DNA of 64,000 bases from Draconibacterium mangrovi (GCF_010586825.1 NZ_JAAAGB010000002.1:248001-312000); one strand, 5' to 3'. Positions 1 to 8,970 are shown, counted from the first letter of the stretch. The notes: generated by a model from the sequence alone, not told the origin. Made by a program: numbers and translations.

Positions 1-494
1 GAATTTTATATACCGGCGAAAACGGTCGCGTAGCGCACGAGTTGATTTTGGAGTGCCGCCACCTAAAAGCTTCAGCCGGAATTACTGAAGAAGACATTGC
101 AAAACGTTTAATGGATTATGGTTTACATGCGCCAACGCTGTCGTTCCCGGTTCACGGTACTTTAATGATCGAGCCTACAGAAAGTGAATCGAAAGATGAG
201 CTGGATCGTTTTATCAGCGCCTTAAACTCCATTTTCGAAGAGGTTAAAGAAGTGGAGAACGGTGTTGCCGACAAAGCGGATAACGTACTTAAAAATGCAC
301 CTCATACCGCCCAAAGCGTTTGCGCCGATGAATGGCCACATGCTTATGGCCGAGAAAAAGCTGCTTATCCGCTGGATTGGGTGCGCGAAAACAAATACTG
401 GGTGCCGGTTGGCCGTGTTGATAATGCATGGGGCGATCGTAACCTGATTTGTACCTGCGGTTCGCCGGAGGAATACGAAGCTTTTGCCGACTAA
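1..494 (+). CDS. gcvP: Glycine dehydrogenase (glycine cleavage P protein), C-terminal fragment
   Basis: The reading frame is open from the left window edge (first full codon at base 3) and ends with TAA at 492-494, giving about 163 C-terminal residues. The P protein is the PLP-dependent glycine decarboxylase of the glycine cleavage system; it releases CO2 and passes aminomethyl to lipoyl-GcvH. The visible part matches the family C-terminus: the [12 protein letters not shown] segment, the [24 protein letters not shown] stretch split by normal family residues, and the tail containing [20 protein letters not shown]. The PLP-binding lysine lies upstream, outside the window. An initiator inside the window is not expected. 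A strong hairpin terminator follows 27 bases after the stop, so this gene ends its transcript. The identification is secure; only the N-terminal part is missing. Confidence 0.95.
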   Translation, partial: ILYTGENGRVAHELILECRHLKASAGITEEDIAKRLMDYGLHAPTLSFPVHGTLMIEPTESESKDELDRFISALNSIFEEVKEVENGVADKADNVLKNAPHTAQSVCADEWPHAYGREKAAYPLDWVRENKYWVPVGRVDNAWGDRNLICTCGSPEEYEAFAD

Positions 495-520
495 AAGAAT
501 AAATCTTTAGATAAATATTA

Positions 521-551
521 AAAGCCGTCTGAATTTTCAGGCGGCTTTTTT
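521..551 (+). terminator. Intrinsic terminator after gcvP
   Basis: AAAGCCG (521-527) pairs with CGGCTTT (542-548), extended inside by a G.T pair and CTGAA/TTCAG with a TT loop. The right arm runs straight into a T-rich tract. It sits only 12 bases before the ispE start, so ispE probably has its own initiation or depends on readthrough. Confidence 0.85.
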
Positions 552-562
552 ATTTTTGCTGT

Positions 563-1366
563 ATGATCACATTTCCCAATGCTAAAATTAATATCGGGCT
601 GAATGTTGTGGAGAAACGACCGGACGGTTACCACAACCTGGAAACCATTTTCTACCCGGTAAAATTAGCGGATGCTTTGGAAGTGATCGAAGCGGAAGAA
701 ACAGCTTTTTCTTCATCAGGAATTGATATTGATGCTGCGCCGGAAAATAACCTCGTTTTTAAAGCTTATTCTTTGCTTGCCGGAGATTTTCACCTTTCGC
801 CGGTAAAAATGCACTTACACAAGGTAATTCCGTTTGGAGCTGGCCTTGGTGGTGGTTCGGCTGACGCTGCTTTTGCTTTAAAAATGCTGAACGATTATTT
901 TGCCTTGGGATTAACAACAACCCAATTGGAGGATTATGCTGCAAGAATTGGTGCCGATTGTCCGTTTTTCATTCAAAACAAACCCACTTTTGCACACGGC
1001 ATTGGCGATCAGTTTAAACCGGTAAATCTCGATTTGTCGGGTTACGAGCTTGTAATCGTTAAACCTCCAATTTCGGTAAGTACACCACAGGCCTACCGAA
1101 ATATCATTCCAACAAAGCCCGATTTTAACCTGCTGGAAATTGACCAGCTTCCCATCGAAGATTGGAAAACGGTGGTGAAAAACGATTTCGAGAAAAGCGT
1201 ATTTCCGCAATTCCCCGAAATAGAAAAACTAAAGGAAAATCTTTACGAAGCAGGCGCGGTGTACGCTTCCATGTCGGGAAGTGGCTCGGCGGTGTTTGGT
1301 ATCTTTCGCCATTTACCGACAAATCTGGACAGATTCCTACCTAAAGGTATTTTTATTTACCGATAG
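563..1366 (+). CDS. ispE: 4-diphosphocytidyl-2-C-methyl-D-erythritol kinase
   Basis: A 267-residue GHMP kinase that phosphorylates the 2-hydroxyl of CDP-methylerythritol with ATP, the fourth step of the MEP isoprenoid pathway. The N-terminal AKINIGLNV (about residues 7-15) carries the conserved Lys. The glycine-rich ATP loop PFGAGLGGGSADAA lies near residues 90-103. IGADCPFF near 135 carries the catalytic Asp, and the C-terminal GHMP motif is MSGSGSAVFG near 240. Length is normal for the family. The ATG at 563 directly follows the gcvP terminator. The gene appears monocistronic, with a non-coding gap of about 180 bases to the next start. The family assignment is clear. Confidence 0.95.
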   Translation: MITFPNAKINIGLNVVEKRPDGYHNLETIFYPVKLADALEVIEAEETAFSSSGIDIDAAPENNLVFKAYSLLAGDFHLSPVKMHLHKVIPFGAGLGGGSADAAFALKMLNDYFALGLTTTQLEDYAARIGADCPFFIQNKPTFAHGIGDQFKPVNLDLSGYELVIVKPPISVSTPQAYRNIIPTKPDFNLLEIDQLPIEDWKTVVKNDFEKSVFPQFPEIEKLKENLYEAGAVYASMSGSGSAVFGIFRHLPTNLDRFLPKGIFIYR

Positions 1367-1427
1367 CCCCGGACGTTTACCGACCTTAAGAACTCATTAA
1401 CATTTTTTTTATTCTTTTTAACAAAAC

Positions 1428-1445
1428 GAGGTGTAACCTTTGTAC
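1428..1445 (+). promoter_or_regulatory. Candidate Bacteroidota -7 promoter box for the repeat protein
   Basis: The string TAACCTTTGTAC resembles the TAnnTTTG -7 box with one extra spacer base. The wider string GAGGTGTAACCTTTGTAC closely resembles GAGGTCTCAACCTTTGTAC before the first susC at 30951-30969. No convincing -33 TTTG is visible. It would give an A-rich 5' leader of about 95 bases before the ATG at 1548. Confidence 0.4.
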
Positions 1446-1547
1446 TCGTTAATAGTCATATTAACTGAAAACAAGAAAACAAAAAAGTCCTTTGCGAAGG
1501 CATTTGAAAACAAACAATTAGTAAGAAAACAATTGAAAACAGAAAAC

Positions 1548-1961
1548 ATGAAAACTAGATTTAATTTAAAAACAGTTGCACTTATAATAGCCGTCATTTT
1601 TACAGTGGGAACAGCTAACGCAACAGAGAAAGTAACAAAAGCCTCGAGCCATGAGAGCATTACAGAAACAGCATTGAGTCTTGAAAGCTGGATGACAAAC
1701 GACGCGATTTGGAGCACTTCAGACGTAACGAATTTTGTTGAAGCGCAGGAAGAGTCGCTGAACCTTGAAAACTGGATGACAAACAGCGATGTGTGGTCTA
1801 CTTCAACCGATTGGGCAGCCAATACCACAGAAGCCAATTTGGAGTTGGAAGCATGGATGACTGACAAAGTAGCTTGGGAAGTGGCACCAGCTTCAGCAGA
1901 AACAGAAGGACAATTGAGCCTTGAGGAATGGATGATTAACGAAAAAGTTTGGAATTTGTAG
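1548..1961 (+). CDS. Small secreted protein with four LxLExWM repeats, unknown function
   Basis: A 137-residue protein of unrecognised family. I chose the ATG at 1548 because it opens a typical signal peptide (basic MKTRFNLK, a hydrophobic stretch, cleavage near TANA at about residue 25) and follows an A-rich leader; the frame is open further upstream to 1440 but that part is not signal-like. The mature chain holds four repeats of the pattern L-x-L-E-x-W-M-[TI]-x-x-x-x-W at residues 43-55, 71-83, 98-110 and 123-135, joined by acidic Ser/Thr-rich linkers. There are no cysteines and no lipobox, so it is probably periplasmic or exported. A strong terminator follows, so the gene is a single unit. 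No function can be assigned from sequence. Confidence 0.75.
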   Translation: MKTRFNLKTVALIIAVIFTVGTANATEKVTKASSHESITETALSLESWMTNDAIWSTSDVTNFVEAQEESLNLENWMTNSDVWSTSTDWAANTTEANLELEAWMTDKVAWEVAPASAETEGQLSLEEWMINEKVWNL

Positions 1962-1998
1962 ATAAATAGAAACGCGATTAGTTTTATTTGGATTTTTG

Positions 1999-2025
1999 AG
2001 GGTTGCCGAAAGGCAGCCCTTTTTT
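1999..2025 (+). terminator. Intrinsic terminator after the repeat protein
   Basis: AGGGTTGCC (1999-2007) pairs with GGCAGCCCT (2012-2020) around a GAAA tetraloop, with one G.U pair, followed by six T. It is a compact classical terminator. Confidence 0.9.
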
Positions 2026-2068
2026 GTTGGGTATTTTCAGGTACCGTATCTTCGATATGATATTCCAT

Positions 2069-2076
2069 TATATTTG
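2069..2076 (+). promoter_or_regulatory. Candidate -7 box (TATATTTG) for porP/sprF
   Basis: An exact TAnnTTTG match 18 bases before the GTG start at 2094, which implies a very short leader. No clear -33 box is visible. Confidence 0.5.
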
Positions 2077-2093
2077 TTTCTTTCAAAAAATAA

Positions 2094-3110
2094 GTGTCTT
2101 TGTCCAGAATATTAAATAGTATTATAGTAGCTGTATTTGCATTCTCATGGTACCAGTCAGGTGCTCAGGATGTTACCTTTTCGCAGTTTTACGCTAATCC
2201 TGTTTATTTAAATCCTGCATTTGCAGGTACTGTGGGAGTGCCACGTGTTGCCATGCAATACCGAAACCAGTGGCACGGATTTACAAATGCGTATAATTCC
2301 TACAGTGTGGCACTTGATTTTCCTGTAAAAATTCTCAGGGGTGGGGTTGGTGTAAATGTTTTAAATGATGTGCAGGCTAACGGTGCTTTAGGCGCCCTAT
2401 CGATGACTGCGGCGTATTCGGTAGGGATTCAAATTAGTGAAAAGTACACCCTGCATGGAGGATTACAGTTCGGATATACTCGAAATTCCTTGAATGTGAA
2501 CGATCTTATTTTTGCCGATAATCTGGATATAAATTATGGTAACCATGGAGCCTCAGGAGAAATAAATTATCTGACCCAACCTGATTATTCCTATTTCGAT
2601 TATTCTTTTGGAGCTTTGGTGTACAGTGAAAAAGTTTTCTGTGGTTTTGCCGCGCATCATTTAACAGAGCCTAACCAAACTTTTTCAGAATACGAAGAAT
2701 ATGGAATACCGCTTGAACGAAAATTTACGGCTCATTTAGGAGCACGGTTGCCGGTGTATTTGTATGGGCATCAGCGAAAAAAGTTCGATGTGTCTCCTCA
2801 GCTTATTCTACAAAGTCAGGGGGACTTTCAACAGGTAAATTATGGAATTTATGCAGCAAAAAAAGGAGTTGCTTTTGGAACGTGGTTTCGGCAGAATTTT
2901 GGTATACGCTATGACGCTGTAATTTTTGTGGTCGGATTTGTTCGGAAGGGTGTACAGCTTGCCTATAGTTATGATGTTACCGTGTCGGGATTGGCGGGGT
3001 CGTCAGGTGGAACCAGCGAAGTTTCATGCGCCATTTTGCTCAGGAAGCATAAAAAGCAAAAATCATTACCATTTTATGATCAATACGAGGAAGAATTTGG
3101 TGAGATGTAA
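2094..3110 (+). CDS. PorP/SprF family type IX secretion outer-membrane protein
   Basis: A 338-residue beta-barrel of the PorP/SprF family. Members are T9SS-associated outer-membrane proteins; SprF-like paralogues are usually encoded beside one large type-B substrate and help its export or surface attachment. A signal peptide is followed by the diagnostic segment DVTFSQFYANPVYLNPAFAG (about residues 26-45) and MQYRNQWHGF. No ATG fits: an in-frame stop lies directly before GTG 2094, so GTG 2094 or TTG 2100 is the start. Its 3' end is two bases from the 3' end of the convergent gliding-motility C-terminal protein, the likely partner substrate. Family assignment is firm; the partner is inferred from context. 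Confidence 0.9.
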   Translation: MSLSRILNSIIVAVFAFSWYQSGAQDVTFSQFYANPVYLNPAFAGTVGVPRVAMQYRNQWHGFTNAYNSYSVALDFPVKILRGGVGVNVLNDVQANGALGALSMTAAYSVGIQISEKYTLHGGLQFGYTRNSLNVNDLIFADNLDINYGNHGASGEINYLTQPDYSYFDYSFGALVYSEKVFCGFAAHHLTEPNQTFSEYEEYGIPLERKFTAHLGARLPVYLYGHQRKKFDVSPQLILQSQGDFQQVNYGIYAAKKGVAFGTWFRQNFGIRYDAVIFVVGFVRKGVQLAYSYDVTVSGLAGSSGGTSEVSCAILLRKHKKQKSLPFYDQYEEEFGEM

Positions 3111-3112
3111 AT

Positions 3113-6100
3113 CTATCTGATGAGAAGAACCTGTCCTTTTTGATCGTGTTCATACCCCTGAATATCGAAATAATGTGAGATCCATACATAGTTTCCCTTT
3201 GGCGCAGGTTCGCCTTTTTTCGTTGTTCCGTCCCAGGTGTTATCCGGTGTGTCGGATTCGAATATCAATTGTCCCCAGCGGTCAAATATCTGTAAGTTAA
3301 ATCGGTCGACATCAGCACCTAATCCAACGGGCATAAAAGTGCGGTTTTCAGGAATCTCGCTGTCGGGCCGGAATGCATTGGGTGTATGAACCGAGAACGG
3401 AAGAATCGTTATCAAAAATTCGGAAGTGTCTTTACATCCAAAATCCGATTCAGAAATTAATTGCGCAAGGTATTCTCCAAGCTCTGTATATTGATGGGTA
3501 GGATTTTCATCAGATGAAGTAACCAAATCACCAAAATCCCAGGTTGAATAATCAGCTGAAAGAGAATGGTTCGTGAAAGATATATCGGCATGTTCCAGCA
3601 GTGCAACCGGATAATCAACCTCAAAATCTGCTACCGGTTTTGGATGAACCCATATCCAGTTTTCCTTTAAAAGACTATCAGTACAACCGGTTTCCAGGGA
3701 ATTGGCAATTAAAGAAACATCCATTCTGCCCGAATCGGGAAAGAGATAGTAAACAGAATTGCCTTGCGGGTAGGGTAATGAGTCGGTAACCCAGAAAAAC
3801 TCCAGGTTATCATCCTGCGATTCAACAAAAACCTCGTTATGGAATGGCTGGCAACCTTCCAACTCGTCGGTTTTAAAATCAAAATGAGGCTTTCGTTTTA
3901 AGGTAACTTCACTTGGCTGGCTTAAACATCCGTATTCTTCAACAATCAGTTTGGCAGTACCAAAAGGTTCATCCAGTATCATTGTTATCGAGTCGTTTCC
4001 GCTGCCTGATTGGTGTGCACCTTCAAAATCCCAGTAACAGACTGACGCATCAATATTGTTTGCATAAATAAGCTTTGCCGAATCCGGATAACAAAGAGAA
4101 ACATCAGCCTCAATTTTTGCTTCGGGTGTTGCAAATATCTTTATCATGCTGTCAATTTCAAATCCAATCTGGCAGCCTGACAATGTATTTGTGATTAATA
4201 GGCTTACATCGTAAAATCCGGTTTTTGAATAAAAATGGGAAACGTCTTTATCGTTACTTATCGGCGAATTATCGCCAAAATCCCATTCAAACAGAAGTGC
4301 ATCTTCTACTTTTAATTCTCCGCTAAAATAAACAGTCAGCGAATCGCAACCACGGGCTTTCTCGGTTTTAAAAGTAAAATCGGGATTAGCTCCTAAGAGG
4401 GAGGATGTAGTATCGCTCCAGCATCCGTTCTCTTCGACGTGGAGCGAAAGATACGGGTTGGTGTTGAAAGCCCCGATTGAAACGATGAAATTATCCCAGT
4501 CAAGAGAATCAATAACTTTAGCCCCTCCGTAATCCCAGTACAAGTTTGCATCCTGAGTGGCATTTCCATTGTATTTTACCTCGCGCGAATATCCTTTGCA
4601 CTTGTCTTCAGGATTGTCAACAAATTTAAATTCGGATGTTGGCACGGGATGAAAGGCAACTTCGAAGGTGTCCGATTTTATACATCCATCAGTAGTTGTA
4701 AGTTCATAAAAGATAGAGTAGACTCCCCAATCCTGCACTTCAACATCAGCGCTTTTGTGCTGGCGATTTGTGAAACTAACTCCGGGTTTGTCTGATTTCC
4801 ATTCAAAACTTCCGGCATAATTCCATAAGTCTTCAGCAACACCACTTATGGAAACATCAAGATGATTGTGTTTTGCTCCGCAAATTAATTCTGTTCCAGT
4901 AATATTTAACTGTGGTGTTGGAAAAACAACAAGATTCATTGTGTCGCGAGCCTTGCAACTGTATTTGTCATATACTGTTAATCGGTATTCACCGGTCTGG
5001 TTGGCAGTAATCGATTGAGCTGTGGAAATGGTATCGTTATTTAAATCTTGCCACACGTATTTTTGATAACCTTCGTTGCCATCAAGCTGTATCGAGTAAG
5101 GGAAACAACCTTCATCATAATCTATCGGCAACTGTGCTGACGGTTGACTGACATAAACATAGATGGAATCTTCCAGTTGGCAACCGTCGATAGTGGTGGT
5201 TTTCACTTTGTAATTCCCTGCGGAGTTTACGACAAGTGTTTGCGCAGAGTCCCCTGTGTTCCAGCTGTATGTGTCAAAATAAGGACCGGCATCCAGCATA
5301 ATTTCATCGCCATGACAAAGTAAAAGGGTATCGCCTTTAAAGTCAACGCTTTCTCCCAGGTCTAAAACAAGATCGAGGTTAAAACCAACACCATAACCAT
5401 AGGATTCAACGCCACCGAAACCATAAACGTAGGCCAGAAATCCACGATCTTCATTTGTGTTATAAATTCGGTAGGTTCCATCAGATATTTCTTTTTGTGC
5501 ATACGAATAATTGCCTTCGGGAAAAGGTTGAAATTCACCGGATATTGGTGCACCATTAAACCGGATGTTGTCGATTTCGCTTGTTAAGGTTACAATGTTT
5601 ACGTAGTATTTTTGAATCTGATCGGAATCGTAGGCAACAAAGGTTACATCGTTTTTCGATTGTGTTGTGGAACTTAATATGATCATAAACGGATCTCCGT
5701 TTCCTCCCGTAAAATCCCGGTCGACTGATTGTGACTGGCTATACTGCGCGACTAGAATTGGACGATCGGAATAAATACGTGACGGTTCGTTATGATAAAG
5801 CACGATTTCTGCGTACTCGCCCCGGTTTAAGGTAATCGGAGATCGGTTGGTTATATTTACAACAGTATTATTATAAGCGGCCATAATTCTGTACCGGTCC
5901 TGTTCGCGTGATTTTAAGGGAACAGCTAAAAATTCACGACCCCACGCATGAATGGGAGGTAATTGTTCATACAGATGATCCCAGGCTGATGTCCCCGAAG
6001 TGGCAGGCACAGTGGTGCCCAAAGAGCCGGAATAGAAGGCAATTGGCTTGTCCGACGCAATGTAGCTACCGGTTAAATCGCCTTGGTTGAATGTTGAACT

Positions 6101-6748
6101 GTTATCAACATTTTTTGACTGTATCTGGTATACTTCTCCTTTGTTTAAGTTGATGTTGATTGTATCTCCGGCTGCTACTTTCTTATCGGTTTCTTTTGAT
6201 GGAATAATAAGCACATGCGTAGAATCTTCGCTTGCTACCATCAGGAACTGGCTGTTTCTTCCATTTCCATACCCTCCATTGTTGTTTTCGTGTATGCGAA
6301 CTTCATAGCACATGGCAAAATACTCAGACCCTAGTGATTCTGTGGGGAAAATAACGGCTACATCAGCTGAATTGGCATCCCAGTTTAGTGCATAAACGTT
6401 AACCGGTTTTTCCGAAACTAAATGAATTGCTTTGTTTTGAATCTGTTCCGAACCGGTTGCTTCTACCATAGACCAGGGAATGGTAACCTGAACTGAGCTG
6501 TTGGAATTGATTGAGTAACTCCCGTTAAAGGGAATTTGGTCTTTGCCTATTGTAATGTTGAATGTGGTTGCTTCGCGAGCGGTAACTGTTATTTCCAAAT
6601 AATGACCACTATGGTAATTCCGGCTTTCCATAAATCCAAACCAGAAATCAGTTCCTTCTGTTGACTTCCTGCAAGGATTCGAATACTGCGCTGCCAGATT
6701 CAGAATTGTTACCTGAAATAGCAGAATAAAAATTAGTTTCTTAGCCAT
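3113..6748 (-). CDS. Large T9SS type-B sorting-domain surface protein with IgGFc-binding-like and PKD regions
   Basis: A 1211-residue exported protein. Residues 1-21 form a signal peptide ending LNLAAQ. Residues about 100-440 resemble the IgGFc-binding N-terminal family (YALNWDANSADVAVIFP and the repeated AYVYGFGG-type segments). The central part has repeated PKD/Ig-like units, recognised by WDFGD-type strings such as EWDFGDNSP and STWDFGD and by paired cysteines. The last 90 residues are the gliding-motility C-terminal (CHU_C, type-B sorting) domain: TPNAFRPDSE, FNLQIFDRWGQLIFES and NTWDGTTKKGEPAPKGNYVW. Such proteins cross the outer membrane by the T9SS and act at the surface, often in adhesion. 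It is convergent with the PorP/SprF gene. The ligand is unknown. Confidence 0.88.
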   Translation of the reverse strand: MAKKLIFILLFQVTILNLAAQYSNPCRKSTEGTDFWFGFMESRNYHSGHYLEITVTAREATTFNITIGKDQIPFNGSYSINSNSSVQVTIPWSMVEATGSEQIQNKAIHLVSEKPVNVYALNWDANSADVAVIFPTESLGSEYFAMCYEVRIHENNNGGYGNGRNSQFLMVASEDSTHVLIIPSKETDKKVAAGDTININLNKGEVYQIQSKNVDNSSTFNQGDLTGSYIASDKPIAFYSGSLGTTVPATSGTSAWDHLYEQLPPIHAWGREFLAVPLKSREQDRYRIMAAYNNTVVNITNRSPITLNRGEYAEIVLYHNEPSRIYSDRPILVAQYSQSQSVDRDFTGGNGDPFMIILSSTTQSKNDVTFVAYDSDQIQKYYVNIVTLTSEIDNIRFNGAPISGEFQPFPEGNYSYAQKEISDGTYRIYNTNEDRGFLAYVYGFGGVESYGYGVGFNLDLVLDLGESVDFKGDTLLLCHGDEIMLDAGPYFDTYSWNTGDSAQTLVVNSAGNYKVKTTTIDGCQLEDSIYVYVSQPSAQLPIDYDEGCFPYSIQLDGNEGYQKYVWQDLNNDTISTAQSITANQTGEYRLTVYDKYSCKARDTMNLVVFPTPQLNITGTELICGAKHNHLDVSISGVAEDLWNYAGSFEWKSDKPGVSFTNRQHKSADVEVQDWGVYSIFYELTTTDGCIKSDTFEVAFHPVPTSEFKFVDNPEDKCKGYSREVKYNGNATQDANLYWDYGGAKVIDSLDWDNFIVSIGAFNTNPYLSLHVEENGCWSDTTSSLLGANPDFTFKTEKARGCDSLTVYFSGELKVEDALLFEWDFGDNSPISNDKDVSHFYSKTGFYDVSLLITNTLSGCQIGFEIDSMIKIFATPEAKIEADVSLCYPDSAKLIYANNIDASVCYWDFEGAHQSGSGNDSITMILDEPFGTAKLIVEEYGCLSQPSEVTLKRKPHFDFKTDELEGCQPFHNEVFVESQDDNLEFFWVTDSLPYPQGNSVYYLFPDSGRMDVSLIANSLETGCTDSLLKENWIWVHPKPVADFEVDYPVALLEHADISFTNHSLSADYSTWDFGDLVTSSDENPTHQYTELGEYLAQLISESDFGCKDTSEFLITILPFSVHTPNAFRPDSEIPENRTFMPVGLGADVDRFNLQIFDRWGQLIFESDTPDNTWDGTTKKGEPAPKGNYVWISHYFDIQGYEHDQKGQVLLIR

Positions 6749-6779
6749 AAATTATTCGAGGCTAAATCTAATTATTCTA

Positions 6780-6814
6780 AACAAAAAAACCGCACAAATA
6801 AATTGCGCGGTTTT
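6780..6814 (-). terminator. Terminator of the mmdA-biotin carrier transcript
   Basis: AAAACCGC (6786-6793) pairs with GCGGTTTT (6807-6814). Read on the minus strand, the hairpin is followed by a run of T (complement of 6783-6789). It lies 24 bases beyond the biotin-carrier stop. Confidence 0.8.
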
Positions 6815-6837
6815 AGTATTTCTAAACTCGTTTCGAG

Positions 6838-7164
6838 TTATTTTGTCGGTTTAATTTCAATCATTAAATGGCGGTTAGGAATAACCTCGCCTTTTTTAAC
6901 GTGAATTTTTACAATCTCTCCATCAAAAGGCATTCTTACCTGGTTTTCCATTTTCATGGCCTCAAGCAGTAGAAGTGTTTCTCCTTCTTTCACCTTTTGT
7001 TTTGTTTTTATAAAAATATCGATGATCGTTCCCGGAATAAATGAATAAAGTTCATTCGGATCCGGAGTTACATATTTAACCCTGTTTTCGAACCTTTTGG
7101 TAAAAGTTGTTTTGTAAACAGCTCCTTGAATCACAAGGTTTTTAAGCTCTTTTTCTTCTGCCAT
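6838..7164 (-). CDS. Biotin carboxyl carrier protein of an acyl-CoA carboxylase/decarboxylase
   Basis: A 108-residue biotinyl-domain protein. The motif EAMKMENQV places the biotinylated lysine at residue 71; a capping FIPGTI strand near 42-47 and the C-terminal GEVIPNRHLMIEI strand complete the flattened barrel. Residues 1-38 are a short non-biotinyl extension. The protein carries carboxyl groups between active sites. It lies 20 bases downstream of the carboxyltransferase gene in the same operon and is followed by a terminator. No biotin carboxylase and no membrane beta/gamma decarboxylase subunit is encoded nearby, so the sequence alone does not tell carboxylase from decarboxylase. A shorter product than most AccB proteins is normal for this subtype. 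Confidence 0.88.
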   Translation of the reverse strand: MAEEKELKNLVIQGAVYKTTFTKRFENRVKYVTPDPNELYSFIPGTIIDIFIKTKQKVKEGETLLLLEAMKMENQVRMPFDGEIVKIHVKKGEVIPNRHLMIEIKPTK

Positions 7165-7184
7165 AATGCAATTCTTTTAGTGGT

Positions 7185-8729
7185 TTAAAACGGAGGAATT
7201 CCATGTTTTTTAGCTGGCATAGAAGCACTCTTGTTTTCAGAAACCTGTAAGGCATGTAATATGCGTGAACGTGTTTCGCTAGGCTCGATTACCTCATCGA
7301 TATAACCTTGTGCAGCAGCAACATAAGGATTGGCAAACTTCTCTTTGTACTCCTCGATTTTTTGCTGGCGCATTTCTTCCGGGTTCTCGGCTTCAGCAAT
7401 TTCTTTACGGAATACTATGTTCGCAGCACCTTCCGGTCCCATAACTGCAATTTCTGCAGTTGGCCATGCAAAAACAAAGTCGGCACGCAGGTGACGCGAG
7501 TTCATGGCAATGTAACCACCACCATAGGCTTTACGCACAATAACGGTTATTTTTGGAACTGTAGCTTCGCTGTATGCATAAAGAATTTTTGCACCGTGAC
7601 GAATTACTCCGGCATGCTCCTGGTCAACTCCCGGCAGGTAGCCCGGCAGGTCTTCCATAGTAACAATAGGAATGTTGAAAGCATCGCAGTAACGGATAAA
7701 ACGAGCCGCTTTGTCCGAGCTGTCAATATCAAGCACTCCCGCAAGTACCATTGGCTGGTTGGCAACAAAACCAACAGTTTCGCCATTCATACGACCAAAA
7801 CCAACGATGATGTTTGGTGCAAAACGCTCCATAACTTCGAAGAATTCAGAACCATCGGTGATGCTTTTTAGAACATCGCGCATATCGTAAGGAATTCTTG
7901 GATCCGCAGGAACAATATCTTCAACCTTAACTCCTTTTAACGGAGCTTTAGGTTTATGTGCCAATGCTTTTTTCAGGTTACTACGTGGAATAAAGCTGAT
8001 CAGCGTTTTTATCTGATCGAAACATTCCATTTCAGTTTCGGCATAGAAATGTGCATTTCCGGTAACTTCGGCGTGTACTTTGGCACCACCCAGTTCTTCC
8101 ATCGAAACTTCTTCGCCTAAAACTGATTTAACCACTGATGGTCCGGTAATAAACATTTTCGAAATGTTTTCTACCACAAAAACAAAGTCGGTAAGTGCAG
8201 GCGAATAAACCGCTCCACCGGCGCAAGGGCCAAGAATTACCGAGATTTGTGGAATAACACCTGAAGCCAGTGTGTTACGGAAGAAAATCTCTCCGTAACC
8301 GGCCAGTGAGTTAACACCTTCCTGGATACGCGCACCACCCGAGTCGTTAATACCAATTAACGGAACACGCATTTTCAACGCATGGTCCATAATTTTAGTG
8401 ATTTTACGCGCGTGCATCAAACCCAGAGAACCACCGGCAACGGTAAAGTCCTGGGCAAAAATACAAACCGGTTTGTCGTATATCGTACCGGTACCGATAA
8501 TAACACCGTCTCCATGTAAGGTTTTACCTTCCATGCCAAAATCTTTGGCGGCGTGCTCTACAAATAAGTCGTATTCGTGAAATGAGTTTTTATCTAACAA
8601 GGCCAGGATTCGTTCACGGGCTGTGAGCTTACCCATTTTTACCTGTTTCTCAATGGCTTTATCTCCACCACCTTTTTGTACTTCTTTCTTTCTTTTACGA
8701 AGATCGAGTACGTTACTTCTTAGTGACAT
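7185..8729 (-). CDS. Acyl-CoA carboxyltransferase subunit (propionyl-CoA carboxylase beta / methylmalonyl-CoA decarboxylase alpha)
   Basis: A 514-residue carboxyltransferase of the PccB/MmdA type, which moves a carboxyl group between biotin and propionyl-CoA/methylmalonyl-CoA. Two crotonase-like halves are visible. The N half has HARKITKIMDHAL, GINDSGGARIQEGV and GPCAGGAVYSPALTDF. The C half begins after ADPRIPYDMRDV and contains VANQPMVLAGVLDIDSSDKA, EDLPGYLPG and KAYGGGYIAMNSRHLRAD. Length is standard. It heads a two-gene operon with the biotin carrier 20 bases downstream. In Bacteroidota this pair normally serves the succinate-propionate pathway or odd-chain/branched amino acid catabolism. 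Substrate specificity is inferred from the family, not proven. Confidence 0.9.
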   Translation of the reverse strand: MSLRSNVLDLRKRKKEVQKGGGDKAIEKQVKMGKLTARERILALLDKNSFHEYDLFVEHAAKDFGMEGKTLHGDGVIIGTGTIYDKPVCIFAQDFTVAGGSLGLMHARKITKIMDHALKMRVPLIGINDSGGARIQEGVNSLAGYGEIFFRNTLASGVIPQISVILGPCAGGAVYSPALTDFVFVVENISKMFITGPSVVKSVLGEEVSMEELGGAKVHAEVTGNAHFYAETEMECFDQIKTLISFIPRSNLKKALAHKPKAPLKGVKVEDIVPADPRIPYDMRDVLKSITDGSEFFEVMERFAPNIIVGFGRMNGETVGFVANQPMVLAGVLDIDSSDKAARFIRYCDAFNIPIVTMEDLPGYLPGVDQEHAGVIRHGAKILYAYSEATVPKITVIVRKAYGGGYIAMNSRHLRADFVFAWPTAEIAVMGPEGAANIVFRKEIAEAENPEEMRQQKIEEYKEKFANPYVAAAQGYIDEVIEPSETRSRILHALQVSENKSASMPAKKHGIPPF

Positions 8730-8792
8730 AAAGTATTTTTTTAGTTATAAATTTCCCGGTAGCTGACCGGTGTTATTTTTATTTAGCGTGGG

Positions 8793-8800
8793 CAAAATTA
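8793..8800 (-). promoter_or_regulatory. Candidate -7 box (TAATTTTG) for the carboxyltransferase operon
   Basis: On the minus strand the sequence reads TATAATTTTGCCC, containing an exact TAnnTTTG. It lies 64 bases before the ATG at 8729. The surrounding 8730-8970 gap shows nothing else. Confidence 0.5.
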
Positions 8801-8970
8801 TAATTTTTTTTAATAGCCATGGGCTTATGTATTCCTGTACTACGGAAATTAACCAACATAGGTTCAAACCCTTCGAATTATTGTATTGTATGTTTGAAAA
8901 ATTGCAGGATTTGCCAAATGTCAGAAGTCGTTTGGATACTATCGGGCATCCAGTATCCAGGATTCAATTC

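Noticed and set aside
1418-2086. A 222-codon minus-strand frame opposite the repeat protein
   Set aside because: It is antisense to the small secreted protein, has a low-complexity composition and covers two intergenic regions and a terminator; the plus-strand gene explains the region better.
7308-7871. A 187-codon plus-strand frame inside the carboxyltransferase gene
   Set aside because: It is antisense to a complete, well-conserved gene and has no start context or recognisable domain.
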